Of a stretch of 64,000 nucleotides of DNA, positions 1 to 9,000 are shown piece by piece. The notes beneath the pieces are model-generated. The model ran no database searches. It was not told the DNA's origin and saw nothing but the letters and a program-made list of their open reading frames with translations. A program made the translations under genes and the position numbers. Numbering within the stretch: the stretch's first letter is position 1; each line of letters begins with the position of its first letter. The stretch is from Paraburkholderia silviterrae (GTDB lineage: Bacteria > Pseudomonadota > Gammaproteobacteria > Burkholderiales > Burkholderiaceae): assembly GCF_004353915.1 (NCBI RefSeq), contig NZ_SMRP01000022.1, forward strand, positions 1-64,000, given 5' to 3'.

Positions 1-9
1 GCAGTACGT

Positions 10-49
10 CCAGAACCCCGGTGGCTCCGAAAGAGCACCGGGGTTCTGG
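10..49. terminator. Strong stem-loop, probable terminator of a gene outside the window
   Basis: Two perfectly complementary 14-base arms (positions 10-23 and 36-49) enclose a 12-base loop. The right arm is followed only by a short CGTTT, so the T tract is weak. It lies 88 bases beyond the stop of the leftward LysR gene and may end a rightward gene left of the window, the LysR gene, or both. Confidence 0.6.
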
Positions 50-137
50 CGTTTGGGCGCCCGAATTCCTCAAAATGATTCTTGAATCGAGGCTCGCATG
101 AGAGCGTCAGAATGACGACGCTCATCGTCGACGCGAC

Positions 138-1070
138 TCAATTCTGAATTCCGCCATGGCCGAGAAAAGCGCCAAGATTCCGCAGGAAGGCCGCTGCTGC
201 ACGCGTAGGCGGTTTGTCGCTGCGCGTAAGGGCGACCAGTGGGCCGATATGCAATGGCAATGCACACTGAACCGTCTGTAAGTGGTACTGAGCGCATAGT
301 TCGTCTGCGATGCACTGAGACGACAACACGAGGCTATCGCTCTGACCCGCCAGGCGAAGCACCACAGGCGAAACCTGTGACGACAACACATCGGAAGGGA
401 AGCGCAGTCCCATATCGCGAACCGCGAACTCGAGCTGCTGCCTGACAATATTCGGTTGAGCGGGCAGCACCCACGGATATTCCAGAAGATCTTGCAGCGC
501 CTTCGGCCCCTGGGTAAGGGGATGCCCTTGCCGCGCAAGAAAAACGGGCGCGTCCTGTTGCAGCATGTCGAGTTTGTACAGTTCGCTGCCAAATCCGCTG
601 GCCGTTCGTCCGATCACGACATCCACGAGATCCTGGTCGAGACACTCGAGCATGTCCTCCATGGGCCCTTCGCGCAACGCGAGCCGCACGCGCGGCCACT
701 GGGCCCGAAAGTCTCCAATGCACTCCGGCAGCGCCCGCCACCAGGCGAGCGGTGAAAAGATCCCGATCGACAGGTTGCCTACATCTCCGCTGAGCAACGC
801 TTCGAGCTCGGCCTCCGCCCTCTGGACGTCGCTTGAAATCAGATGTCCATGCCGCACCAGGGTTTCGCCATAGACGGTGGGACGCATGCCGCTCGGCAGC
901 CGTTCAAACAGTTGCGCGCCGACGATCGCCTCGATCTCGGCCAGCGCCTTCGACACGGCCGACTGGCTGATCTTCAGTGACTCTGCCGCCTTCTGCAGGC
1001 TACCTTGCCTGTCGATCTCGACAACGACCGTGATGTGACGCAGCTTCAAGCGTTGATGCAGTGAATTCAT
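138..1070 (-). CDS. LysR-family transcriptional regulator
   Basis: 310 residues. The N-terminal winged helix-turn-helix is clear (about residues 10-70, RHITVVVEIDRQGSLQKAAE then SQSAVSKALAEIE), followed by a periplasmic-binding-fold effector domain of normal length. The style (LRHI..., GxLxIG at the hinge) resembles the PcaQ/GbpR branch that senses aromatic acids or sugars. It is transcribed away from the carboxylesterase at 1360; the 289-base gap between them is where a LysR regulator normally binds to control both genes. The effector is not identifiable from sequence. Confidence 0.9.
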   Translation of the reverse strand: MNSLHQRLKLRHITVVVEIDRQGSLQKAAESLKISQSAVSKALAEIEAIVGAQLFERLPSGMRPTVYGETLVRHGHLISSDVQRAEAELEALLSGDVGNLSIGIFSPLAWWRALPECIGDFRAQWPRVRLALREGPMEDMLECLDQDLVDVVIGRTASGFGSELYKLDMLQQDAPVFLARQGHPLTQGPKALQDLLEYPWVLPAQPNIVRQQLEFAVRDMGLRFPSDVLSSQVSPVVLRLAGQSDSLVLSSQCIADELCAQYHLQTVQCALPLHIGPLVALTRSDKPPTRAAAAFLRNLGAFLGHGGIQN

Positions 1071-1359
1071 GATCCAGAGCCGGTTGAACTTTCGTCATAG
1101 GGGGGCGGCGAACAATTCCGTTTTCTTTCTGCTGGCAATCCGTAATCTCGTGAATGTCGATTCCGGATCGGACGGCAATGGGAAGGCACGGTCATGCGCA
1201 GCGCTGGGGCGGCAGTCAGCCCTTTACTGGCGAAAACGTCGGGACGCTAGTGTATCCGGATTGCGAGGCGGGGCGAATGCGTGCCTGGCGCGCTTGACCG
1301 AGGCCGACCCGTTTTCAGCGGAAAAAGCGGAGACCCCCGCACGAAACCAAGGAGGCTGG

Positions 1360-2772
1360 ATGAAAAACACCATACTGACCCGATGCGAACAGGGTGTGCT
1401 AGAAGGCGTGACAAACGACGGTGTGCACACGTTCTTCGACATTCCCTATGCATCGGATAGCGGTCGATTCAAGCCCGCCGGAGCACCGGCGCGCTGGAGT
1501 GGGCAGCGGCATGCGACCCGGCCGGGACCCGTTTTCCCTCAATTGCCGGGGCGGCTGGACTTCGTCATGGGACCGGTCTGCAGGGGCGTGCCGCAATCGG
1601 AAGACGCGTTCCGGCTGAACGTCTTCACGCCGGATCTGAATGGCAGCCTGCCGGTCGTATTCTGGATTCATGGCGGTGGCTTCATGACCGGCGGCGCGTT
1701 GCGTTGCTACTCCGGCGACGCGCTAGCGCGCTTAGGCCGCGCGGTGGTGGTGACCATGAACTATCGTCTCGGGGTGCTCGGCAACCTCTATATGGAGGGC
1801 GTTTCACCGGGTAACCTCAGCGTCTCGGATCTCGAGCGGGCACTCGAGTGGGTCAAGGAGAACATTGCCGGTTTCGGCGGCGACCCGAATTCCATCGTCG
1901 TGGCAGGTCAATCGGCCGGCGCATGGTACGCGCAGCTCCTCGCAGCGATGCCGGCCACGCATGAGCGGGTGAAAGCGATCGCCATGCTCAGCTATCCGGG
2001 ACTTCAGCCAATGGCACCGGAGAACGCGCACGCGAGTGCCGTTCGTTTATGCGAAAGCGCGGGCCTCTCGTCGGGCGACGCGCTGGCTACGCTGCCGGTC
2101 GAGCGCATACTCATCGAGCAAGCTAGGATGCTCGGGACCGTGGCGAAATTTGCCGAGGTGCCAATAGCGTTCATGCCCGTCGCGAGCGAGCGCGTGCCTG
2201 CAGATCCGGGCGCGACGGCGCAGGCATCTTTTGGTGGCAAGCCGGTTCTCATCGGTTGGACGCGTGATGAGACCGCCAGCTTCTTTGCAAGCCACCCTCC
2301 CGTTCTTGCAGCCACCGAGGATCAGGCGCTCGAGAAATTCGGGCTCGAATGGGGCGTTGAGGGGCCAAGCCGATATGCGAGCGTTGCCTCCGGACGATTC
2401 GATCACAAGCCTTACGCTGCCCTGGTCGAACTGAGCTCGGAGAAGCTGATCAATGAACCCACGCGCCAGTTCGCGTCGCGGATGGCAAAGGCGGGAAGCG
2501 ATGTATTTGCGTATCGGTTCGATTTCCAGTCTCGTCAGCAGAATATAGGTGCCTGCCATTGCTTCGAATTGCCGTTCCTGTTTGGTAATTTTGCAAATTG
2601 GGCTGATGCACCGATGCTCGCTCAACTCGACGCTCAGCTGAGCGGCGCACTGTCAACGCGATTCCAGAGCCACTTTCTCAATTTCGTCGAATCCGGAAAT
2701 CCCAACGGACGGGATTTGCCGGCATGGGTGAAGTACAACGACGCGAACGATGAATTGATGTACTTGAAATAG
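1360..2772 (+). CDS. Type-B carboxylesterase (p-nitrobenzyl-esterase family)
   Basis: The ATG at 1360 follows GGAGG at 1351; the reading frame is open further upstream, to 1069, but without a ribosome site. The 470-residue product has the oxyanion motif GGGF (about 105-108), nucleophile Ser185 in GQSAG, a probable acid residue Glu304 and His400 in GACHCFELPF, the complete triad of the cholinesterase-like fold. No signal peptide is seen, so it is probably cytoplasmic and hydrolyses small esters. The divergent LysR gene and the following porin suggest an inducible uptake-and-hydrolysis unit for an ester substrate, which is inference. Confidence 0.9.
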   Translation: MKNTILTRCEQGVLEGVTNDGVHTFFDIPYASDSGRFKPAGAPARWSGQRHATRPGPVFPQLPGRLDFVMGPVCRGVPQSEDAFRLNVFTPDLNGSLPVVFWIHGGGFMTGGALRCYSGDALARLGRAVVVTMNYRLGVLGNLYMEGVSPGNLSVSDLERALEWVKENIAGFGGDPNSIVVAGQSAGAWYAQLLAAMPATHERVKAIAMLSYPGLQPMAPENAHASAVRLCESAGLSSGDALATLPVERILIEQARMLGTVAKFAEVPIAFMPVASERVPADPGATAQASFGGKPVLIGWTRDETASFFASHPPVLAATEDQALEKFGLEWGVEGPSRYASVASGRFDHKPYAALVELSSEKLINEPTRQFASRMAKAGSDVFAYRFDFQSRQQNIGACHCFELPFLFGNFANWADAPMLAQLDAQLSGALSTRFQSHFLNFVESGNPNGRDLPAWVKYNDANDELMYLK

Positions 2773-2981
2773 CGCGTCAGTCATCCTCGACTTTCCCACG
2801 TTCAATCATCTCGCCTGGTAGAGACTGCCAGGTCGACCGCGTCTGAACGCTTGCTATACCTGATTTCCCGGGCCGAACGCCAATTATAGATAGGAAAACG
2901 AAATAAATAGTTCGGCGTTCGGGAATCCCGCATCAATTCCTGTAACCAGGCATCGAGCCATATATTGGAGACAAAATCGTC

Positions 2982-4073
2982 ATGAAGATGAAGTGGAGTG
3001 CCGCATTGCTGGCCGCTGTGACGGGGCTGGCGTACGGCCAAAGTAGCGTCTCGCTTTATGGGATCGTCGACACCGGTATTTCGTATTACAACCACGCGAC
3101 CGCGAATGGCGGCACCATGGTCGGCATGGCCTCATTGACCGGCAGATTGCCTTCCCGCTGGGGTTTGCGGGGCACAGAGGACCTTGGCGGAGGCTTCAAG
3201 ACATTCTTCGTGCTGGAGAGCGGATTCCAGTCCGGCAATGGCTCGCTGAATTACGGTGGCCGTCTCTTTGGAGATCAGGCAAACGTGGGCGTCAGCAGCG
3301 ACTACGGGGCTGTCACGCTGGGGCGGCAGCTGGGCATGACGATGTACGCGCTAATCAACGCGGACGTGATCGGTCCATCGATTCATTCGCTGAGCGTATT
3401 CGATTCGTATCTGCCGAACGCGAGAAGCGACAACGCGATTGGCTATATGGGCAAATTCCATGGTGTCACGGTGGGGGGCACATACAGTTTCGGCCGCGAT
3501 GCGGCTGGCCCGGCCGGTCCGGGCGCAACCAACTGCCCAGGGCAAGTTCCTGGCAATATGCTGGCGTGCCGCCAATACACCGCGCTGCTTGCCTACGATT
3601 CCGCGAGCTTTGGCGTGGCGGCTTCCTATGACGTGCTGCGCGGCGGGGCGGGCGCTACCGCGCCGCTCAATAACAGCGCCTACACCGATACGCACAACAT
3701 CGTCGACGGCTACGTGACCTTCGGCCCCACAAAGATCGGCTTCGGGTGGATCAGAAACAACCTGGCGGCGGCGACCCATTTGCAGACGGACATTCTGTTT
3801 GCGGGCACGACATACTACGCCACGCCAGCGTTGTTCTTCGACGCTCAGGGTGTGCGCTACCTCCAGCGCGGCTCGCAGGGCAAGAAGGACGCAAGCTCGA
3901 CGCTACTGATCGGCCGCGCGAATTATCTCTTCTCGAAGCGCACCATGGTGTATGCATCGCTCGGCTACATGTTCAACAGTGCCCAGGCAGCAAACGCGGT
4001 TGCGGCCGGTGGCACGGTCGGGACTGGCATGGATCAGCTTGGTGTGATGGTCGGACTGCAACAGAAGTTCTGA
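2982..4073 (+). CDS. Outer-membrane general porin (Burkholderia OmpC-like)
   Basis: 363 residues starting with a signal peptide (MKMKWSAALLAAVTGLAYG, cleavage before QSSVSLYG). The mature start SSVSLYGIVDTGISYY, the SRWGLRGTEDLGGG motif and the C-terminal aromatic residue (GLQQKF) are typical of trimeric 16-strand porins of Burkholderiales. It lies 209 bases after the esterase, so it could be cotranscribed or have its own promoter. It is paralogous to the porin at 18841. Substrate selectivity cannot be read from sequence. Confidence 0.93.
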   Translation: MKMKWSAALLAAVTGLAYGQSSVSLYGIVDTGISYYNHATANGGTMVGMASLTGRLPSRWGLRGTEDLGGGFKTFFVLESGFQSGNGSLNYGGRLFGDQANVGVSSDYGAVTLGRQLGMTMYALINADVIGPSIHSLSVFDSYLPNARSDNAIGYMGKFHGVTVGGTYSFGRDAAGPAGPGATNCPGQVPGNMLACRQYTALLAYDSASFGVAASYDVLRGGAGATAPLNNSAYTDTHNIVDGYVTFGPTKIGFGWIRNNLAAATHLQTDILFAGTTYYATPALFFDAQGVRYLQRGSQGKKDASSTLLIGRANYLFSKRTMVYASLGYMFNSAQAANAVAAGGTVGTGMDQLGVMVGLQQKF

Positions 4074-4193
4074 GCAATTCACGGCGGCGGTGGCACGAAG
4101 ATCCTGCAAAGTGGCCGGGCGCGTGACACCGGCGCCTCGATTCTAGATGCTCGACCGGCGTCCTTGCGAACGGCGGTCTTCACAGGTGTTGAG

Positions 4194-4226
4194 CCAGGGC
4201 CTGCTATTGGCGTGAGCCGGCCCTGG
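4194..4226. terminator. Possible stem-loop between convergent porin and catA
   Basis: CCAGGGCC at 4194-4201 pairs with GGCCCTGG at 4219-4226 around a 17-base loop. It sits between the convergent ends of the porin and catA. There is no clear T tract on either side, so a terminator role is tentative. Confidence 0.3.
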
Positions 4227-4268
4227 GCACTCCGAACATGGCGGCAATCCTGCCACCATTTCACGCGC

Positions 4269-5204
4269 TTAGGCCTCGGCGGAAGCACGGGGGCGATGGA
4301 CGATCTGGTTGTCCTTCCCCTGGAGCAGCGCAGTCAGCGTGAGGTTGAACTCGATCTCCTTGTACGTGTCGGCCTTCAAGCCCAGCGCCGCGCCGCCAGT
4401 CTTTTCCACTACCGGCGGAATCAGCTCCTCACGCGTGGCGTAAGCGAAGTCGTCCCAGATCAGCGGATCGCCTTCAATGTTGAACTGCGTGGTCAGCTTG
4501 CGGTGATCGTCGCTGGTGACGAAGAAGTGCACGTGGGCCGGGCGGTTGCCGTGGCGGCCGAGCCCATCCAGCAACTGCTGCGTGGCGCCTTGCGGCGGGC
4601 AGCCGTAGCCCACCGGCATGAGCGTGCGGAATTCGTACTTGCCATCGGCACCGGTCTTGACCGCTCCGCGCAGGTTGAATTCGGTTTGCGCGCCGGTCGG
4701 ATCGAAGTGCGAATAAAAGCCCTTCGAGTTGGCATGCCAGCATTCGACGTGGGCACCCGCGAGCGGCTTGCCCTCCAGGTCGGTGACCGTGCCACGGATC
4801 ACCAGCGGGCCGGCATCCGCATCGGGATTGATGTCGATCCGCGATACGCCTTCGCGCACCGGCGCGCCCGCCACATAGAGCGGGCCTTCGATCGTGCGCG
4901 GCGTGCCGCCTTCGAGACCGACCGCCTTGTCAGCGGCGTCCATGCGAATGTCCAGGTACTTCTCCAGACCGATGCCCGCGGCGAGCAGTGCAGCTTCCCC
5001 ATCCTGGCCCAGCTTGTTCAGGTAGTGGACGCCCGCCCACACTTCGTCGGGCGTGATGTCGAGATCGTCGATGGCCTTGAACAGGTCGCTCAGCAGACGG
5101 TGGGTGATCTGCTGGAAACGGGCGTTGCCTGCCTGGCCACCGAGATTGGATGCGGCCGTCAACAAGTCCTGCACGTCCTTGGTTTCGAATACCTTCACGC
5201 TCAT
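4269..5204 (-). CDS. catA: Catechol 1,2-dioxygenase
   Basis: Intradiol dioxygenase that opens catechol to cis,cis-muconate using Fe(III). From the ATG at 5204 (GGAGA upstream) the 311-residue product has the N-terminal helical dimerisation domain (about 1-105) and the catalytic beta-sandwich with iron ligands Tyr164, Tyr200, His224 and His226, the same numbers as in the well-studied Acinetobacter enzyme. It is the last gene of the leftward catBCA operon, 79 bases after catC. With antABC beside it, the pathway from anthranilate to the 3-oxoadipate route is continuous. The frame extends upstream to 5300 but overlaps catC and lacks a ribosome site. Confidence 0.97.
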   Translation of the reverse strand: MSVKVFETKDVQDLLTAASNLGGQAGNARFQQITHRLLSDLFKAIDDLDITPDEVWAGVHYLNKLGQDGEAALLAAGIGLEKYLDIRMDAADKAVGLEGGTPRTIEGPLYVAGAPVREGVSRIDINPDADAGPLVIRGTVTDLEGKPLAGAHVECWHANSKGFYSHFDPTGAQTEFNLRGAVKTGADGKYEFRTLMPVGYGCPPQGATQQLLDGLGRHGNRPAHVHFFVTSDDHRKLTTQFNIEGDPLIWDDFAYATREELIPPVVEKTGGAALGLKADTYKEIEFNLTLTALLQGKDNQIVHRPRASAEA

Positions 5205-5283
5205 GATTACTGTCTCCACTTGGCTTTGGGGGGAACGGTCTTCGGGCGGGCTTGCCCTCTGCACAACATCAATCTGTTTTGCT

Positions 5284-5574
5284 TCACGCGTCGCTGTCAC
5301 GGACGGACGACGGGTGACGGCACAACGGCGTTACCGAAATCTTCATGTACGGGAAAAGCGGCAAGCCGGTCAGGATCTCGTGCAGCTCCGCGTTGCTCTC
5401 TACATCGAAGATGCTGTAGTTCGCGTATTCGCCGACCACACGCCAGATATGGCGCCACTTGCCGCTCTTCTGCAAATCCTGCGAATACGCCTTCTCGCGC
5501 GCCTTGATGTCATTGGCGACATCGGAGGGCATGTCGGCGGGGATGTTCACATCCATTCGTACCTGGAAAAGCAT
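5284..5574 (-). CDS. catC: Muconolactone delta-isomerase
   Basis: 96-residue cytoplasmic enzyme that converts muconolactone to 3-oxoadipate enol-lactone. The start MLFQVRMDVNIPADMP and the segment GKWRHIWRVVGEYANYSIFDVES with DVES and LPLFPYM are the family signature, and the length matches the usual 92-96 residues that assemble into a decamer. It lies 31 bases downstream of catB and upstream of catA, the usual catBCA order. Confidence 0.97.
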   Translation of the reverse strand: MLFQVRMDVNIPADMPSDVANDIKAREKAYSQDLQKSGKWRHIWRVVGEYANYSIFDVESNAELHEILTGLPLFPYMKISVTPLCRHPSSVRDSDA

Positions 5575-5605
5575 GGTCTACGTCCTCTTCTATTCGGTGT
5601 CCGGA

Positions 5606-6742
5606 TTACTTCGTTACTTTTATCAAGCCATCGCGGGTGAATCGCCTGATCTTCTCTTCGTCCAGTTCAATGCCGAGACCAGGGCCGTTGGGCACCGTGA
5701 GCTCGAAGTCGCTGTAATCCAATGGCGTGGTCAGAATCTCTTCGGTGATCAGCAATGGGCCAAAAAGCTCGGTGCCCCATTGCAGATTGGCGAAGCTCGC
5801 GAACAGATGCGCCGATGCAATCGTGCTCACCGCCCCCTCGAGCATCGTGCCGCCGTAGAGCTCGATGCCGGCCGCATCGGCAATCGCGGCCACGCGCTGC
5901 GCGGCGAACAGGCCGCCGCTTTGTTCGATCTTGATGGCGAACACATCGGCGCCTGCGTGCTTCGCGATCTCGAATGCGCTTTCCGGACCCTGCAGGATTT
6001 CGTCGGCCATCAGGGCCACCGGGAAACGGCGCATGAGGCGCGCGAGCGCGGCGGCGGAGGCCACCGGTTGCTCGACGAGCTCGCAGCCCGCCTCGGCCAG
6101 CGCAGGAATCGCCCAGGCCGCCTGCGTCTCGCTCCAGGCCATGTTGACGTCGACACGCACCGCGGCCCGCTCGCCGACTGCTTTTTTGATCTCGGCGACG
6201 TGCCGGATATCGGTCTTGAGTTCCTTCGCGCCGATCTTCAGCTTGAAGATCTTGTGCCGGCGCACCTCGAGCATCGTTTCCGCTTCGGCGATGTCCTTTG
6301 CGGTGTCGCCCGAAGCGAGTGTCCAGGCAACCGGCAGACGCTCGCGGCGCCGGCCGCCCAGCAGTTCGCCAAGCGGTACGCCAAGGCGCTTGCCGTGGGC
6401 ATCGAGCAGCGCGGTTTCCAGTGCGCATTTGGCGAAGTGATTGACCTTCACGAGCTTGCCCACGTGCGCCATCAGCGCCTGAACCTGCGTGGCGTCCCGG
6501 CCGAGCATCGCGAGGGCGAAGTAGGCGTCGATGGCCAGCTTCATCGCCTCCGGGCTTTCCGGGCCATAAGCCATCCCGGCAATCGTCGTACCTTCGCCGA
6601 AACCGACGATGCCGTCGCTGCAATAGATCTTCACCAGCATGAGGGTTTGCCCGTGCATCGTGGCGACCGAGAGCTTGTGAGGGCGAATCGTCGGCAGATC
6701 GACGAGGCGGGTTTCGATACGTTCAATCGTCGCTTGGGTCAT
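5606..6742 (-). CDS. catB: Muconate cycloisomerase
   Basis: Enolase-superfamily enzyme that lactonises cis,cis-muconate to muconolactone. The 378-residue product has the capping domain (1-130) and the barrel with the KxK base motif (Lys167, Lys169), metal ligand Asp198 in RVDVNMAW, and the second base in AIKIEQSGG. Numbering coincides with the Pseudomonas putida enzyme. It is the first gene of the leftward operon; its promoter lies in the shared ant/cat control region about 110 bases upstream. No catR gene is present next to it, so control by AntR is the likely alternative. Confidence 0.96.
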   Translation of the reverse strand: MTQATIERIETRLVDLPTIRPHKLSVATMHGQTLMLVKIYCSDGIVGFGEGTTIAGMAYGPESPEAMKLAIDAYFALAMLGRDATQVQALMAHVGKLVKVNHFAKCALETALLDAHGKRLGVPLGELLGGRRRERLPVAWTLASGDTAKDIAEAETMLEVRRHKIFKLKIGAKELKTDIRHVAEIKKAVGERAAVRVDVNMAWSETQAAWAIPALAEAGCELVEQPVASAAALARLMRRFPVALMADEILQGPESAFEIAKHAGADVFAIKIEQSGGLFAAQRVAAIADAAGIELYGGTMLEGAVSTIASAHLFASFANLQWGTELFGPLLITEEILTTPLDYSDFELTVPNGPGLGIELDEEKIRRFTRDGLIKVTK

Positions 6743-6847
6743 GGCGGCAGCTAAGTGATGTACGGGGAACCGGGCGCAAGGACGCCAGCGCGAGCGCTAG
6801 ACCTCCGTATTCGTCGCACCGATGGGCGTTCATGGGGCGTTGACGGC

Positions 6848-7044
6848 ATTAAATACCCGCGTCCGCGCGGTCGCTATCCGCCTGGTCGATGCTCGCTATC
6901 CATTTTTTTCGGTTCGGCCGCGCCGCGCCCCGGCGCACGGCCGGCGGCGCGGCGCCGCCCGGGTCCGCATGCGGGGGCGGCGAAAAAAGCGGATAGCAAT
7001 CGCCGATCAGGCGGATAGCGCCGGGGCCGCATCGGGTATTCAAT
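6848..7044. promoter_or_regulatory. Mirror-image divergent promoter/operator region for catBCA and antABC
   Basis: Rightward half: GGATA at 6991-6995 and 7013-7017 (22-base offset), then GGGTATTCAAT at 7034-7044. Leftward half on the other strand: GGATA at 6901-6897 and 6879-6875 (22-base offset), then GGGTATTTAAT at 6858-6848. All four element pairs are symmetric about position 6946 exactly, although the central 60 bases are not palindromic. GGNTA half-sites in tandem, with the proximal one overlapping the -35 region, are the architecture of XylS/BenR-type activator sites, and antR encodes that type of activator. TATTCA and TATTTA would be the -10 elements. Binding by AntR is inferred. Confidence 0.75.
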
Positions 7045-7100
7045 CCAGCTCATCAAGGACCTGGTCGCAAGACCAATCAATGGCAGGAGGAGAACCCATC

Positions 7101-8489
7101 GTGAGCACCGAGAAAATCACGCCGCAATGGCAAGAATTCATTGGCGGTTGTCTGGACTTCCGTCCGGCTGAGGGCGTCTATCGCATTGCGCGTGAGATGT
7201 TCACGGAGCCGGAGCTTTTCGACCTCGAGATGGAGTTCATCTTCGAGAAGAACTGGATCTACGCGTGCCACGAGAGCGAGATCCCCAAGCCGAACGACTT
7301 CATGACGATGCGCGCCGGGCGCCAGCCGATGATCATCTCGCGCGACGGCAACGGCCAGCTCAACGCCATGATCAACGCGTGCCAGCATCGCGGCGCGACG
7401 CTCACGCGCATGAGCAAGGGCAATCAGTCGACCTTCACGTGCCCGTTCCACGCGTGGTGCTACAAGAGCGATGGACGCCTCGTCAAGGTCAAGGCGCCTG
7501 GTGAGTACTGCGAAGACTTCGACAAGTCCACGCGCGGCCTGAAGAAAGCGCGCATCGCGAGCTACAAGGGCTTCGTGTTCATCAGCCTCGACGTCGACGG
7601 GACTAACACACTCGAGGATTATCTCGGCGACGCGCGCATCTTCTTCGACATGATGGTCGCGCAGTCGCCCACCGGCGAGCTGGAAGTGCTGCCGGGCAAG
7701 TCCGCCTACACCTTCGATGGAAACTGGAAGCTGCAGAACGAGAACGGCCTCGACGGGTATCACGTGAGCACGGTGCACTACAACTACGTGAGCACGGTGC
7801 AGCGCCGCCAGGAAGCGAATGCGAAAGCCGGCGGCGCCACGAGCGGCACGCTCGACTACAGCAAGCTTGGCGCCGGCGACGCCGAGACCGACGACGGCTG
7901 GTTCGCGTTCAAGAACGGCCATAGCGTGCTGTTCAGCGACATGCCGAACCCCAGCGTGCGTCCCGGCTATGCCAGCGTCATGCCGCGCCTCGTTCAGTCG
8001 CATGGTCAGGAGAAGGCCGAGTGGATGATGCATCGCCTGCGCAACCTGAACATCTATCCGAGCCTCTTTTTCATGGACCAGATCAGCTCGCAGCTGCGCA
8101 TCGTGCGTCCGGTCGCATGGAACAAGACCGAGGTCATCAGCCAGTGCATCGGCGTGAAGGGCGAGTCGGATCAGGACCGCGAGAGCCGCATCCGCCAGTT
8201 CGAGGACTTCTTCAATGTCTCGGGCATGGGCACGCCCGACGATCTCGTGGAATTCCGCGAGCAGCAGCGCGGCTTCCAGGCGCGCCTCGAGCGCTGGAGC
8301 GACATCTCGCGCGGGCATCATAAGTGGGTGGCGGGCGAGACGGCGAATACGCGCCTGCTTGGCATCGAGCCCGTGCTGTGCGGCACGGAGCTGACCCACG
8401 AGGGCCTGTATGTCAACCAGCACGGTGCGTGGCAGACGTTCCTCATGAACGGCCTCGCGCAGCAATCGAACGGCAAGAAGGAGGCTTGA
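7101..8489 (+). CDS. antA: Anthranilate 1,2-dioxygenase, large (alpha) subunit
   Basis: Ring-hydroxylating oxygenase subunit converting anthranilate to catechol with release of CO2 and ammonia. The GTG at 7101 follows AGGAGGA; an ATG at 7080 in frame is poorly placed. The 462-residue protein carries the Rieske cluster ligands Cys94, His96, Cys114 and His117 and the mononuclear iron ligands His221, His226 with Asp218 bridging. Segments such as FTEPELFDLEMEFIFEKNWIY and YKSDGRLVKVKAPGEY match AntA of pseudomonads more closely than BenA, which is recognition from memory. First gene of antABC. Confidence 0.93.
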   Translation: MSTEKITPQWQEFIGGCLDFRPAEGVYRIAREMFTEPELFDLEMEFIFEKNWIYACHESEIPKPNDFMTMRAGRQPMIISRDGNGQLNAMINACQHRGATLTRMSKGNQSTFTCPFHAWCYKSDGRLVKVKAPGEYCEDFDKSTRGLKKARIASYKGFVFISLDVDGTNTLEDYLGDARIFFDMMVAQSPTGELEVLPGKSAYTFDGNWKLQNENGLDGYHVSTVHYNYVSTVQRRQEANAKAGGATSGTLDYSKLGAGDAETDDGWFAFKNGHSVLFSDMPNPSVRPGYASVMPRLVQSHGQEKAEWMMHRLRNLNIYPSLFFMDQISSQLRIVRPVAWNKTEVISQCIGVKGESDQDRESRIRQFEDFFNVSGMGTPDDLVEFREQQRGFQARLERWSDISRGHHKWVAGETANTRLLGIEPVLCGTELTHEGLYVNQHGAWQTFLMNGLAQQSNGKKEA

Positions 8490-8492
8490 GCC

Positions 8493-8984
8493 ATGACCGC
8501 CAACCTGCAACAGTCAGTCGAGCAGTTTCTCTATCGCAAGGCCGAGCTTTGCGACGCGCAGAGCTGGGACGAGTACCTCGACCTCTTCGACGAGAACAGC
8601 GAATATCACGTGCCCCAGTGGGACTCCGAGCACGTCTACACGACCGACCCGAAGCGCGGCATGTCGCTCATCTACTATGCGAACCGCACGGGTCTCGAAG
8701 ACCGCGTGTTTCGTCTGCGCACGGGCAAGTCGGCGGCGTCGACGCCGCTGCCGCGCACGCTGCACCAGATCACCAACGTGCGCATTGCCCAGCGCGAAAG
8801 CGGCGAACTGGAAGTGAAAGCCAACTGGGCCACGTTCTACGCGCGCCAGGGCATTGGCGAGCACTTCTTCGGGCACGTCACCTACCGGCTGCGCCCCGCG
8901 GGCGACAGCTGGAAGATCGCGCGCAAGCATGTGCTGCTGCTGAACGACAAGATCAACGCCGTGCTCGATTTCTACCATCTGTAA
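8493..8984 (+). CDS. antB: Anthranilate 1,2-dioxygenase, small (beta) subunit
   Basis: 163-residue beta subunit of the ring-hydroxylating dioxygenase (NTF2-like cone fold), which assembles with AntA as a hexamer and has a structural role. The start LQQSVEQFLYRKAELCDAQSWDEYLDLF and the segment LIYYANRTGLEDRVFRLRTGKSAAS are family features. It starts 3 bases after the antA stop, indicating translational coupling, and is followed by antC 16 bases on. Confidence 0.95.
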   Translation: MTANLQQSVEQFLYRKAELCDAQSWDEYLDLFDENSEYHVPQWDSEHVYTTDPKRGMSLIYYANRTGLEDRVFRLRTGKSAASTPLPRTLHQITNVRIAQRESGELEVKANWATFYARQGIGEHFFGHVTYRLRPAGDSWKIARKHVLLLNDKINAVLDFYHL

Positions 8985-9000
8985 GCGGGAGTGCCACGAC

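Noticed and set aside
6822..7100. Upstream extension of antA
   Set aside because: The frame extension runs through the promoter/operator region and translates to Arg- and Pro-rich low-complexity sequence; the GTG at 7101 has AGGAGGA.
7077..8510. 477-residue minus-strand frame over antA
   Set aside because: Shadow of antA, whose Rieske and iron ligands show it is the true gene.
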